DNA from: a virus
DNA length: 47,713 nucleotides
Direction: 5' to 3' (one strand)
Virus record (IMG/VR): IMGVR_UViG_3300047557_000960
Coordinates: 1 to 47,713 of that record
The translations under genes were made by a program, and so were the position numbers. Shown piece after piece: positions 7,618 through 14,226 of this stretch. Every line of letters begins with the position of its first letter. The stretch's first letter is position 1. The notes under the pieces are model-generated. The model did not search any database. It was not told where the DNA came from and saw only the letters and a list, made by a program, of their open reading frames with translations.

Positions 7618-7730
7618 TTTTTAGTTAGGTTATAATTTTCAAATAGCCAATAAATAAAGTTAGCCATTGTTACTTGGGTTTCTGTTCTCTCGCATTCGTT
7701 GATGAATGCTATTAATACTTCGTCTTTCAT
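7614..7730 (-). CDS. Very small hypothetical protein (38 aa)
   Basis: ATG at 7730, TGA at 7614. It begins MKDEVLIAFINECERTE and is predicted helical. The start sits in a TAATG overlap with the upstream gene and the stop in an ATGA overlap with the downstream gene, so it is a link in a coupled chain. Confidence 0.6.
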   Translation of the reverse strand: MKDEVLIAFINECERTETQVTMANFIYWLFENYNLTKK

Positions 7731-7828
7731 TAGCAGTAAAATAAATAAATTATAGCAAATATGTAGCCAATTAAAGCCATTGTAACCATAAATCCTATTA
7801 TGATTGAATGTACATTTTCTTTTTTCAT
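7730..7828 (-). CDS. One-helix membrane peptide (32 aa)
   Basis: ATG at 7828, TAA at 7730. After MKKENVHS comes one uninterrupted hydrophobic segment (IIIGFMVTMALIGYIFAI) ending IYLFYC, predicting a single membrane helix. First in the coupled chain of mini-genes at 7438-7828. Its leader, ACCTTTACACTATG, resembles the conserved early leader. Function unknown. Confidence 0.6.
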   Translation of the reverse strand: MKKENVHSIIIGFMVTMALIGYIFAIIYLFYC

Positions 7829-7841
7829 AGTGTAAAGGTAT

Positions 7842-8036
7842 TTAGTTTTTAGTAAATTTCCAATTCATTAATTGAGGTATAGAGTAAGAAGTCCAAGAGC
7901 CGTCTTTTATTTTTTCCTCTGCGTATTCAAAGGCGTACTTTTCCTGTAGTACATCAAACTTACAGCCCTTCTTTATTTGTCTTTTAGCTACATCAATATC
8001 GTTGTAGTATATTCGTACTCGTTTCGTATTAGCCAT
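7842..8036 (-). CDS. Hypothetical protein (64 aa)
   Basis: A basic small soluble protein (begins MANTKRVRIYYNDID) with no recognised motif. It overlaps the next gene upstream by eight bases. Confidence 0.65.
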   Translation of the reverse strand: MANTKRVRIYYNDIDVAKRQIKKGCKFDVLQEKYAFEYAEEKIKDGSWTSYSIPQLMNWKFTKN

Positions 8037-8274
8037 ATATATTTCTGTTTAAAGAGGTTTCTGTTTTGTATTCTTTATTTAGTTTATCCAAATATTCAGA
8101 CCAAAATGAATATCCCTTAATAGATTCGGACCAATCAAATACCTGTATAAAATGATCAAACTCGTCATAGTCAGATGTAAGGTAAGATACAGGGTTTTCA
8201 AGCTCTGATATCTCTCTTAGCCAATGTTGTTGCATATTGGTTGATAATTTGTTTAGGCAATCTAATCCATTCAT
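8029..8274 (-). CDS. Hypothetical protein (81 aa)
   Basis: Acidic, rich in Asp/Glu and aromatic residues (DYDEFDHFIQVFDW, then FWSEYLDKLNKEY). No family is recognised; an acidic DNA-mimic or inhibitor-type protein is possible but unproven. The start carries the AATAACTATG leader. Confidence 0.65.
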   Translation of the reverse strand: MNGLDCLNKLSTNMQQHWLREISELENPVSYLTSDYDEFDHFIQVFDWSESIKGYSFWSEYLDKLNKEYKTETSLNRNIYG

Positions 8275-8285
8275 AGTTATTAGTT

Positions 8286-8906
8286 TTAGTTAAGTTTTTT
8301 AATATCATAATAAAAAGAATCAGTATCTTCTGATACCCATTTATCTGATTGATTTTCAACAGAAATCAACTCTGTGTCTACTTTAAATTGTTTTAAATCT
8401 TCAGGCATTTGTTTAGTTATCCAATTACTATCCTTCCAAAATATTCTATTGTTTGGTTGACATAGCAAATAGCCATCGTCAGATTTAAATATATGACCAC
8501 ATTTATAGTCAGAAGGCTCGTCACTATATGGGTTCTTATACCAATCAATTGTAAATAAATATGTACCCCATACTTTACTTCCGTCTCTTAGTACAATCTG
8601 AGCTCTGTGAGAAGTCAAAAAGTCGTATTCAATTACTGAAACATTTTCGCTAAAACAATCCCATAGTTGTTTAAAATTAAATGGTATATCATCTGTTGGT
8701 ACTTTTGTATATATCTCAGATAGTGGAACTCTACTTCTCATCATACCAGTATCTGTCATAGTGTGAAATGTTATAATTTTTCCTGAACAAGACTGAATAC
8801 CAAAAACATAAACATCATAAAACTCATTGCTATCGTCAATATTTTTAGTGAAGTAAGATTTTTTTACCAATGCTTTAAATGAAGGTATATTGCAATTTAA
8901 TTTCAT
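8286..8906 (-). CDS. Hypothetical protein (206 aa)
   Basis: A soluble mixed alpha/beta protein with regularly spaced aromatic residues (GTYLFTIDWYKNPYSDEPSDY, KCGHIFKSDDGYLLCQ, NRIFWKDSNW). No signal peptide, membrane helix or catalytic motif is visible. It lies between small early genes on the same strand and six bases past the stop of the secreted protein gene. I do not recognise it. Confidence 0.7.
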   Translation of the reverse strand: MKLNCNIPSFKALVKKSYFTKNIDDSNEFYDVYVFGIQSCSGKIITFHTMTDTGMMRSRVPLSEIYTKVPTDDIPFNFKQLWDCFSENVSVIEYDFLTSHRAQIVLRDGSKVWGTYLFTIDWYKNPYSDEPSDYKCGHIFKSDDGYLLCQPNNRIFWKDSNWITKQMPEDLKQFKVDTELISVENQSDKWVSEDTDSFYYDIKKLN

Positions 8907-8912
8907 ATTTGT

Positions 8913-9290
8913 TTAATTACATAGGTTAAAAATAATTTTATAATCATTGTATTTACCTACTGCAACCCATTTACCTGTTGCCTGTATGAATATATCTTTG
9001 TCAATCTTATGACTTAGAACTACTACACTAACACCATCTTGTGTTTTATTAGACTCTACTTTCAAGTCAGCTTTAGCGTAGTTAAAATACAATTCACCAT
9101 CTACATATATTCTAATGGCATCATCTGTAGTGTACATATAACCAACACTTGTTGTTGTTTTATCAAGATAATAACTTCTTGAATAGTTGTTGTACTTATA
9201 TACTTCTATAGTGCAGAAGCTGAATGTTGTTTGTCCTTTAGATATAAAAGGATACAAGAATAATAAGGCAATCAATAATAGTTTTTTCAT
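8913..9290 (-). CDS. Secreted or periplasmic protein with signal peptide (125 aa)
   Basis: The N-terminus is a clear Sec signal peptide: MKK, a hydrophobic core LLLIALLFLYPFI, then SKG before Gln (likely cut near residue 19-20). The mature part is beta-rich with many Tyr and Ser and two cysteines near its ends (FSFCTIEVY and FNLC), which could form a disulfide. The product should act in the periplasm or at the outer membrane of the host. An early-region, exported phage protein suggests envelope modification or superinfection exclusion (inference). Confidence 0.7.
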   Translation of the reverse strand: MKKLLLIALLFLYPFISKGQTTFSFCTIEVYKYNNYSRSYYLDKTTTSVGYMYTTDDAIRIYVDGELYFNYAKADLKVESNKTQDGVSVVVLSHKIDKDIFIQATGKWVAVGKYNDYKIIFNLCN

Positions 9291-9394
9291 ATTTATTTGG
9301 TTTTAGTTAAAGTTAATTAATGTTATATTATTATTGGTTAAATCTTTATATTTATTTATTGCCGTCATATTCAATGATGGGTTTCGTTGGGTTG

Positions 9395-9913
9395 TTATAG
9401 ATAGGCATCTTTGTGTGGCAACCAAGAATAGTCTATCCCATCGTCATATCTAGGTTTCAATAAATCTTCAATCTTCTTACCCTCTTTTCTATTTGTTATT
9501 ATATTTGTTTTTATATCTTTGTTATTATCTTTTGCCTTTTCAACCATAGGGGTATAGTCATTTTCAACCATAGGGTCTTTCCTTTTTCGACGAGAGGTCT
9601 TTCCTTTTTCAACCATACCCCCTGTGTTAGGATGCTCCTTTATTATTATTACCCTCATCTTAATTTCTTTGCTTACTGGATCAATATTTAAGATTCTGGA
9701 TATGTAACCTTTTTCTTCAAGTTCTGCCACGTTTTTGCTTACCGTTATTTGGCTTATATCAAGGCATTCTCCGAGGTATTTATTAGAAGCATAGCAATAC
9801 CCTTTCTCGTTAGATAAATTGCTTATTAGTGCCATTAAAAGCTTCTGTGTTGATGACAAGTCTTTAGCCATTAAAACCTTAGCGGTTATAACAGCATACC
9901 AGTTGTGATTCAT
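9395..9913 (-). CDS. Winged-helix DNA-binding protein, replication-initiation type
   Basis: A 172-residue protein. Residues about 18-85 form a winged helix: KDLSSTQKLLMALI, then YASNKYLGECLDISQITVSKNVAELEEKGYI, the usual HTH_36 / replisome-organiser pattern. The C-terminal half is polar and basic (SRRKRKDPM) and ends in an acidic, tryptophan-containing tail. Phage proteins of this form load the host replication helicase or regulate transcription; which applies here is not decided. It is followed by about 100 bases without a clear gene. Confidence 0.7.
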   Translation of the reverse strand: MNHNWYAVITAKVLMAKDLSSTQKLLMALISNLSNEKGYCYASNKYLGECLDISQITVSKNVAELEEKGYISRILNIDPVSKEIKMRVIIIKEHPNTGGMVEKGKTSRRKRKDPMVENDYTPMVEKAKDNNKDIKTNIITNRKEGKKIEDLLKPRYDDGIDYSWLPHKDAYL

Positions 9914-9915
9914 AA

Positions 9916-10320
9916 TTATTTAATTTTATGGAATATGTAAGATATTGTATTGTTAGATTCGGTCATCTTTTTATTTAGAGAAATAATAAGCTTAGATAGT
10001 ATTTCTATTTTAGATATACCTTGTATTCTTATCAATATAAATCCATTGTTTTTTGCAAATTTATTCTTTACAGAATCTCTATATAGTTGATCGGCATTAG
10101 AATGGTACTTTAATCCATCGTATTCAATAAGGCAGTTAAGAGATGGAATATAAAAGTCAAACCTTAGTTTTTGTTTAGTCTTGGGGTTTACGCATCTGTT
10201 AAACTCAACCTCTTTTATATACTTTATTTCGTTTTCAGCCAAATGATTAGCTATTAATTCCTCCATAGGAGAAGGCTTTATCTTAGATAAAACCCTAAAC
10301 TTTAATTTACCTAAAGTCAT
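9916..10320 (-). CDS. EDxHD-type (Vsr-like) homing endonuclease-like protein
   Basis: A 134-residue protein with RFDFYIPSLNCLIEYDGLKYH: Asp55, Glu66-x-Asp68, His73 and Asp82 fit the EDxHD/Vsr-like PD-(D/E)XK core, followed by a helix KNKFAKNNGF and strand ILIRIQG. Such free-standing nucleases are common mobile genes in phages and often sit by tRNA clusters, as here (tRNAs at 10505-10733). It is two bases from the winged-helix gene. Confidence 0.7.
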   Translation of the reverse strand: MTLGKLKFRVLSKIKPSPMEELIANHLAENEIKYIKEVEFNRCVNPKTKQKLRFDFYIPSLNCLIEYDGLKYHSNADQLYRDSVKNKFAKNNGFILIRIQGISKIEILSKLIISLNKKMTESNNTISYIFHKIK

Positions 10321-10415
10321 AAATGAAAAAAGGCTTAAGAAATCTGAGCAGGTTGCAGCTACTCTTCATTCAAAAGCCAATAAGTTATTAAAAACCGCTG
10401 CAACAGGTTATTAGT

Positions 10416-10427
10416 AATATAATACGC
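10416..10427 (-). promoter_or_regulatory. Phage-type promoter box, leftward
   Basis: The minus strand reads GCGTATTATATT, 11 of 12 matching the box before late genes. It follows the terminator at 10438-10470 and precedes the endonuclease gene (ATG 10320), leaving a leader of about 95 bases, longer than at other copies. Confidence 0.45.
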
Positions 10428-10437
10428 TCTATAGTTG

Positions 10438-10470
10438 TAAAAAAGTCCCCTCCATTTTACTGAAGGGGCT
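10438..10470 (-). terminator. Intrinsic terminator after tRNA pair
   Basis: Minus strand: AGCCCCT, a 12-base loop, AGGGGACT, then six T. It ends the leftward tRNA transcript. Confidence 0.75.
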
Positions 10471-10504
10471 TTCCCCTTTAAACTTTACCAACTATGAACT
10501 GGTG

Positions 10505-10577
10505 CAGTCAGAACAGGAATCGAACCTGTATTTGTCACAATAATTTGTTTAGCGTTTACCAATTTCGCCATCTGACT
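10505..10577 (-). tRNA. tRNA-like gene with abnormal anticodon arm
   Basis: Minus strand: acceptor AGTCAGA/TCTGACT (seven perfect pairs), D arm GCG...GGTAAACGC and a perfect T arm ACAGG, TTCGATT, CCTGT. The total length of 73 is right, but the 17 bases between D arm and variable loop (starting AAACAAATTATTG) do not form an anticodon stem. The identity cannot be assigned. Confidence 0.55.
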
Positions 10578-10659
10578 ATATTCGTGGTAAGTCACGACCT
10601 ACATATCCCTGATTTTTAGCTAGCATTTCAGCTCAGGTATTTGTTACACTGTATTTTTG
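10578..10659. other. Spacer between tRNA genes with hairpins
   Basis: Contains CGTGGTAAGTCACG (4-bp stem, near 10583-10596) and, on the minus strand, CCTGA...TCAGG enclosing AGCT...AGCT. It is probably tRNA precursor spacer; no known RNA is recognised. Confidence 0.3.
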
Positions 10660-10733
10660 TAGTCAAGACAGGACTTGAACCTGTAACCTAGATAGTATAA
10701 GTATCTTGCGCTAACCAATTGCGCCACCTGACT
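10660..10733 (-). tRNA. tRNA-Ile (anticodon UAU)
   Basis: A full cloverleaf: acceptor AGTCAGG/CTTGACT (one G-U), D arm GCGC...GCGC, anticodon stem AGATA/TATCT with loop CTTATAC (anticodon UAU at 10699-10697, U33 present), T arm ACAGG, TTCAAGT, CCTGT, discriminator A. CCA is not encoded. It reads AUA, a frequent codon in this AT-rich phage that hosts usually decode with a modified CAU tRNA, so a translation-boosting role is plausible. Confidence 0.85.
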
Positions 10734-10739
10734 ATATAA

Positions 10740-10747
10740 CAAAGATA
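10740..10747 (-). promoter_or_regulatory. Possible host promoter -7 element for tRNA pair
   Basis: The minus strand reads TATCTTTG, a perfect TAnnTTTG element, about six bases ahead of the tRNA-Ile 5' end. No TTG lies at the expected distance upstream, so the support is partial. Confidence 0.45.
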
Positions 10748-10821
10748 AACAATGTTATATTAACTTTTCTCTTTTTTTTTATTTTTTTTCTGGGGGGGGG
10801 CAAACTCTTTCTTTTGCACTA
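10748..10821. other. Low-complexity spacer with homopolymer runs
   Basis: T-rich runs of nine and eight followed by nine G (10792-10800) on the plus strand. No gene is seen. Run lengths here may vary or be misread. Confidence 0.5.
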
Positions 10822-11100
10822 TCATCTTTTCTTTCCTCTTGCTCGTTTGTCACCAGCAGAATCGTTCTTGTCGCCCCTGTTTTTAGAAGCCTTAGCGTAG
10901 CCTACAATCTTTTTACCCTTATGCACCGCATCGAGTCCATCCCCGTTACCGTAAGTTTTCTTTTTCCTGTTGTAAGCGTTCAGCTCTACTCTTTTCTTTT
11001 TAAGGTCGTCTCTTTTACCTAGCTTAGAATCGTATTTCTTTTTCTTAGCATATGACTCAGGGTTTTCCTTATAGTAGTCGGCTCTAGTTTTCTTTTTCAT
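10822..11100 (-). CDS. Highly basic small protein (92 aa)
   Basis: About a third of the residues are Lys or Arg (begins MKKKTRADYYKENPESY, ends ARGKKR), with no hydrophobic core typical of an enzyme. It should bind nucleic acid or be packaged with DNA. Similar Lys-rich proteins are encoded at 21319-22214 in the rightward region. A phage-type box lies immediately ahead of its ATG. Confidence 0.65.
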   Translation of the reverse strand: MKKKTRADYYKENPESYAKKKKYDSKLGKRDDLKKKRVELNAYNRKKKTYGNGDGLDAVHKGKKIVGYAKASKNRGDKNDSAGDKRARGKKR

Positions 11101-11101
11101 A

Positions 11102-11113
11102 CCTATATAGTAC
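11102..11113 (-). promoter_or_regulatory. Possible phage-type promoter box
   Basis: The minus strand reads GTACTATATAGG, close to the CGTATTATATAGG box. It overlaps the stop of the gene upstream and ends one base before the ATG at 11100, which is closer than at the other copies and lowers confidence. Confidence 0.3.
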
Positions 11114-11414
11114 GACTCTTTTTAAATTCGGCAAGCTTGTTAGATAGCTTCCTCATTACATTCTTAGGGTTTAAAGCCAAGATATACAGGCAGTTATCTT
11201 TCTTGAACGCTGACTTGTTGCCCTCTACTATGGTTACCTCGGCTTCCCTTATCTCCTGCGTCTTGAGGTCTACTTCCCACAATTTGTTTCCTGTTGGGAT
11301 CGACAAGCGTTGCACCTTGGTTATCTCTTTGGCGGTTTCCATTTCCTCATTAGAGGGTAAAGATACTTTCTTCTTTCTTGTTTTCTTTGGTTGGTCGTTC
11401 ATTGAAGCTTTCAT
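11103..11414 (-). CDS. Hypothetical basic protein (103 aa)
   Basis: Starts MKASMNDQPKKTRKKK, a Lys-rich N-terminus, followed by a beta-rich part (KLWEVDLKTQEIREAEVTI) and a basic helix at the end. ATG at 11414 is chosen; 11402 is an alternative. It overlaps the DnaA-like gene by 65 bases. No family is recognised. Confidence 0.55.
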   Translation of the reverse strand: MKASMNDQPKKTRKKKVSLPSNEEMETAKEITKVQRLSIPTGNKLWEVDLKTQEIREAEVTIVEGNKSAFKKDNCLYILALNPKNVMRKLSNKLAEFKKSRTI

Positions 11415-11739
11415 TGTGGAACATTGTTTTTTCAAAGTTAGTAATAAGTTCGGTTATATAATCATCTTTGCCATTTAAGAAATCAATCTTATCCAATATG
11501 TACGATATGGTTGTATGGTCTTTATGCACCAATCTACCCAAAGGCACTACGCCTAGACCACTATACTTACGGCAAAGATATACATAGGTGTGTCTAATAA
11601 ATACTACCTCGTTCTTCCTTGTGGTATTATCAAATACTGATTCGTCTATATTGTTAGCCATACACATTACTTTCTTCACTACCTCTGGGCTTATCCTGTG
11701 TGTTCCTATCTTAATTGACCTCATTTTTCTGCTCTTCAT
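11350..11739 (-). CDS. Stand-alone DnaA domain IV-like DNA-binding protein
   Basis: A 129-residue protein. Residues about 40-90 match the DnaA C-terminal DNA-binding domain: EVVFIRHTYVYLCRKYSG (helix), VVPLGRLVHKDHTTISYIL with the signature DHTT at 74-77. The ATPase domains of DnaA are absent. The family domain binds DnaA boxes (TTATNCACA). Inference: it marks or blocks DnaA boxes on host or phage DNA. Met at 11724 is an alternative start. The gene overlaps both neighbours. Confidence 0.75.
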   Translation of the reverse strand: MKSRKMRSIKIGTHRISPEVVKKVMCMANNIDESVFDNTTRKNEVVFIRHTYVYLCRKYSGLGVVPLGRLVHKDHTTISYILDKIDFLNGKDDYITELITNFEKTMFHNESFNERPTKENKKEESIFTL

Positions 11740-11893
11740 TTCGGTATGGGTTAGTTCTTAAATAATCAGTTTCGCAATCTCTTCCGTATCTCTTCATAGG
11801 GTTATCCTCTAGGTCAAATACATTGAGGGTTTCTAATTCCCACTCATTAAATTTGGTGGGTGCAATCATAGTTTCATAGTGTTTGTCTTCCAT
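11711..11893 (-). CDS. Hypothetical protein (60 aa)
   Basis: A polar, acidic protein (begins MEDKHYETMIAPTKFNEWE) with no recognised motif. It has the GATAACTATG-type leader and overlaps the DnaA-like gene by 29 bases. Confidence 0.6.
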   Translation of the reverse strand: MEDKHYETMIAPTKFNEWELETLNVFDLEDNPMKRYGRDCETDYLRTNPYRNEEQKNEVN

Positions 11894-11895
11894 AG

Positions 11896-12159
11896 TTATC
11901 CTTCGTCTTCTTCAGGGTTAAATAATTCAAAGTGAGTGTTTTCATCCATCTCTTTCCATCCGCCTTCACCTTCCATATAAGTGAATGCTAATGTTACAAT
12001 GCAACTTCTTAAGCCATCCATTTCTTTTTGAATAGAGTCAGGGCTGATTATAATCTCAGGATCAAAACTTTTGTCTTTTATGTTTTTATTTAATTTTTCT
12101 GCTAGGCAATTATAATTCCATAGCAATTGATTTCTTAATCCATTCATTGATACTTCCAT
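11896..12159 (-). CDS. Hypothetical protein (87 aa)
   Basis: An acidic protein ending FNPEEDEG, with a helical centre (LLWNYNCLAEKLNKNI) and Trp-rich C-terminal half. No family is recognised. It is two bases from the next gene in the leftward operon. Confidence 0.65.
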   Translation of the reverse strand: MEVSMNGLRNQLLWNYNCLAEKLNKNIKDKSFDPEIIISPDSIQKEMDGLRSCIVTLAFTYMEGEGGWKEMDENTHFELFNPEEDEG

Positions 12160-12163
12160 AGTA

Positions 12164-12445
12164 TTATCGGTTTAAGGTTAGTTTACTTAAGTTAATTTCC
12201 TCTACTTGATAGCCATCTCCTATCTTGTGGTGGTTCTTAGGGTTAGGGTAGTCGTTCCATTGGAATGAATCGCAATCAAAGATATCTCCGTCTAGGCTAG
12301 GTAAATCAATCTCGTAGTATTTAAAATGTAGGTGGCTCTCTGTCCTGTCTTGGCAATGCTTTGAGCAGGTGTTTACTTTATAGTTTGTGGTTACAAAGTA
12401 ATTGCCACAATGGGTACATTGCTTGTTTCTATTTATCTTATCCAT
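12164..12445 (-). CDS. Small zinc-finger protein (93 aa)
   Basis: CTHC at 10-13 and CSKHC at 27-31 form a likely four-cysteine zinc site; this CxxC...CxxxC form is common in small phage regulators and in the N-termini of HNH nucleases, but no nuclease motif follows. The remainder is acidic (DGDIFDCDSFQWNDY). It could be a zinc-ribbon adaptor protein. Confidence 0.65.
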   Translation of the reverse strand: MDKINRNKQCTHCGNYFVTTNYKVNTCSKHCQDRTESHLHFKYYEIDLPSLDGDIFDCDSFQWNDYPNPKNHHKIGDGYQVEEINLSKLTLNR

Positions 12446-12662
12446 TAGTCGTTGGTTTAGTGTATTGCTTCTGAGGGAATACGATTGATAATTTAATTCC
12501 GTTGTTTACGCAATGGTCTATAGTTTCCTCATAGAGCGCCTCAAGTTTGTATGATATGGTATTGCTCTTATCTTTGTTACAAGCCTCTAGAATCGTCGTA
12601 AAGTAGGCAAGATGACGGAGGTGGTCAGGCAGGTCGTATAAATCGTTTACTTCTTGTTGCAT
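12438..12662 (-). CDS. Hypothetical protein (74 aa)
   Basis: The start at 12662 (MQQEVNDLYDLPDH) is preferred to an upstream ATG because it carries the AATAACTATG leader and avoids overlapping the neighbour. Predicted mostly helical. No family is recognised. Confidence 0.6.
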   Translation of the reverse strand: MQQEVNDLYDLPDHLRHLAYFTTILEACNKDKSNTISYKLEALYEETIDHCVNNGIKLSIVFPQKQYTKPTTNG

Positions 12663-12664
12663 AG

Positions 12665-12883
12665 TTATTTGTTTAGCGTTGATAAAGTTAGATAAATACC
12701 TGTCCAATCTGACTTAGCATCAGGGTGGTCGTGAGGGAATGCACCTAGCAATGCCTCTGACAATGACGGCTCTTTTAAATTAGATTCATAGCTTCCGCTA
12801 TCAATAGACAAATAGATAGCTTCTGCTTTAATATCTTGAGGTAACTGCTCAAACCATTCCTTAATTGTTTTCATTTGTTTCAT
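12665..12883 (-). CDS. Hypothetical protein (72 aa)
   Basis: Begins MKQMKTIKEWFEQLPQDIK and is acidic and helical, with no known motif. Preceded by a TAACTTTAACTATG leader like the conserved early leader. Confidence 0.65.
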   Translation of the reverse strand: MKQMKTIKEWFEQLPQDIKAEAIYLSIDSGSYESNLKEPSLSEALLGAFPHDHPDAKSDWTGIYLTLSTLNK

Positions 12884-12901
12884 AGTTAAAGTTATTAAAA
12901 G

Positions 12902-13030
12902 TTATATTGTTTTAAAAAGTTTTTTAAGGTAATTTATAAGTAAACAAAGCGCAAGCGATAAGCCTATATTCCATAGGTGCATACCATATACAAAAGGAAA
13001 TAGACCTATATATTTTAGATAGTGTTTCAT
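12902..13030 (-). CDS. Small membrane protein (42 aa)
   Basis: ATG at 13030 overlaps the stop of the gene upstream (TAATG); TAA at 12902. Hydrophobic stretches YIGLFPFVYGMHLW and IGLSLALCLLINYL are followed by a Lys-rich end, predicting one or two membrane helices. Function unknown. Confidence 0.6.
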   Translation of the reverse strand: MKHYLKYIGLFPFVYGMHLWNIGLSLALCLLINYLKKLFKTI

Positions 13031-13269
13031 TAGTACATACCTCCTATTTGTTTTTCTTTTACGATTCGTTCAGCCTGTTTCTGAGCGTTAAAGATCGATT
13101 GACTATTGGCACCTCTATTGGTTGCCACATCAAAGCTGTCTTGTCCGTCAGAAGCGTACCAATCAAATATATCGCACCATTGTACAAGCTCGTTGCCGTC
13201 GGCATCGTATTGCGTTCCCTGTGCTATTTCTTTTTCTCTTTGTCTTGAATATAATACTGAAAATCCCAT
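13030..13269 (-). CDS. Hypothetical protein (79 aa)
   Basis: The start at 13269 (MGFSVLYSRQREKE) is chosen because the conserved leader CTTTAAAACTTTAAACACTATG precedes it. A polar protein with WCDIFDWYASDGQDSFD in the middle and a helical C-terminus. No family is recognised. Confidence 0.65.
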   Translation of the reverse strand: MGFSVLYSRQREKEIAQGTQYDADGNELVQWCDIFDWYASDGQDSFDVATNRGANSQSIFNAQKQAERIVKEKQIGGMY

Positions 13270-13289
13270 AGTGTTTAAAGTTTTAAAAG

Positions 13290-13574
13290 TTAAATGAATA
13301 TTCTTACCCATACATTTTTTAAAGGTTTAGTATAATCTACCTTGAAATTGTTCTCGGCATCTACCTCGTATAGTTTAACAAGGTCTTGAGTGTTTTGCCC
13401 ATAGGCGTGGCATATACTCCAATCGTATTGTTTGCCGTCAAAGATAAGGCTTCCCCAATCTTCTATTCCGTTAGTGTACTTATCTATATGAACCAATTTG
13501 TCGTCGCCATTGGTTACGGCAAACCTAATCTCGTTATAAAACGGATGCACATCTACATTAAAAAATAGTTTCAT
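13290..13574 (-). CDS. Hypothetical protein (94 aa)
   Basis: A beta-rich small protein (MKLFFNVDVHPFYNEIRF, then DWGSLIFDGKQYDWSI). No signal, membrane helix or motif is seen. It is three bases from the upstream gene. Confidence 0.65.
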   Translation of the reverse strand: MKLFFNVDVHPFYNEIRFAVTNGDDKLVHIDKYTNGIEDWGSLIFDGKQYDWSICHAYGQNTQDLVKLYEVDAENNFKVDYTKPLKNVWVRIFI

Positions 13575-13577
13575 AAT

Positions 13578-13838
13578 TTAAAAGTTAAAATTAATAATGT
13601 GGTAATGGAATATAGAATCGGTAGGTATATGCTCTTCCTCTTCGTATGGTTTAAAGTTACTGCATTTGTATACTTTCTCTTCGGTATTGCATATTGTCTG
13701 AACGACTGAGGCGTGTTCATTTGTTCCCTCTAATTCTTTCAGTAATCCGACTGCTAGGTATTGGAAGTCGTGGTAGGCCAAAGGTTCTAATCTATTGGCG
13801 CATAGTGTAGCGTATACTCTTTGTTGTAGTAGTGTCAT
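13578..13838 (-). CDS. Hypothetical protein (86 aa)
   Basis: Helical N-terminus (MTLLQQRVYATLCANRLEPL) and acidic C-terminal half with four consecutive Glu. Three cysteines. No family is recognised. The leader is of AATAACTATG type. Confidence 0.65.
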   Translation of the reverse strand: MTLLQQRVYATLCANRLEPLAYHDFQYLAVGLLKELEGTNEHASVVQTICNTEEKVYKCSNFKPYEEEEHIPTDSIFHYHIINFNF

Positions 13839-13840
13839 AG

Positions 13841-14224
13841 TTATTTAATTTGTTGGTTATACCAATTTAAAAATTCCCATATAGCTTGTGTTAATCCTTC
13901 TTTATCGCATTTCAATAAGCAGGAATTTATATCTAACATATATGGGTTGTAAATATATTCATCTGATTTTTTCCAACTATAACTTTCAATCTTTTTAACA
14001 ACCTCCATTATCCAATTCCAATCTGTGCCAAACTTTAAATAATCCATAGGTAAAAGAAACGGAAAGTCATCTCTTGAACATTCATATTGTGTATTAGCAT
14101 AAACACACATAAACTCTGATTCTAATCGTGATGTAGATAATTCTCGTCCATATATTTCAGAATATTCTATTTCCATAAATTTAGCACATAGATTGTTGTA
14201 TTCTTCTTTGTTAAATTGTTTCAT
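13841..14224 (-). CDS. Hypothetical protein (127 aa)
   Basis: An acidic protein rich in Tyr and Trp with four scattered cysteines (for example FMCVYANTQYECSRDDF). No known domain. Two bases separate it from the next gene on each side, consistent with one operon. Confidence 0.65.
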   Translation of the reverse strand: MKQFNKEEYNNLCAKFMEIEYSEIYGRELSTSRLESEFMCVYANTQYECSRDDFPFLLPMDYLKFGTDWNWIMEVVKKIESYSWKKSDEYIYNPYMLDINSCLLKCDKEGLTQAIWEFLNWYNQQIK

Positions 14225-14226
14225 AA

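Noticed and set aside
9352-9408. Minus-strand frame of 18 codons overlapping the winged-helix gene's end (MPIYNNPTKPIIEYDGNK)
   Set aside because: Too short, and no leader or conservation evidence apart from a plausible composition.
11433-11440. TAACTTTG promoter element on the minus strand
   Set aside because: No TTG at the right distance and it lies inside the DnaA-like gene.
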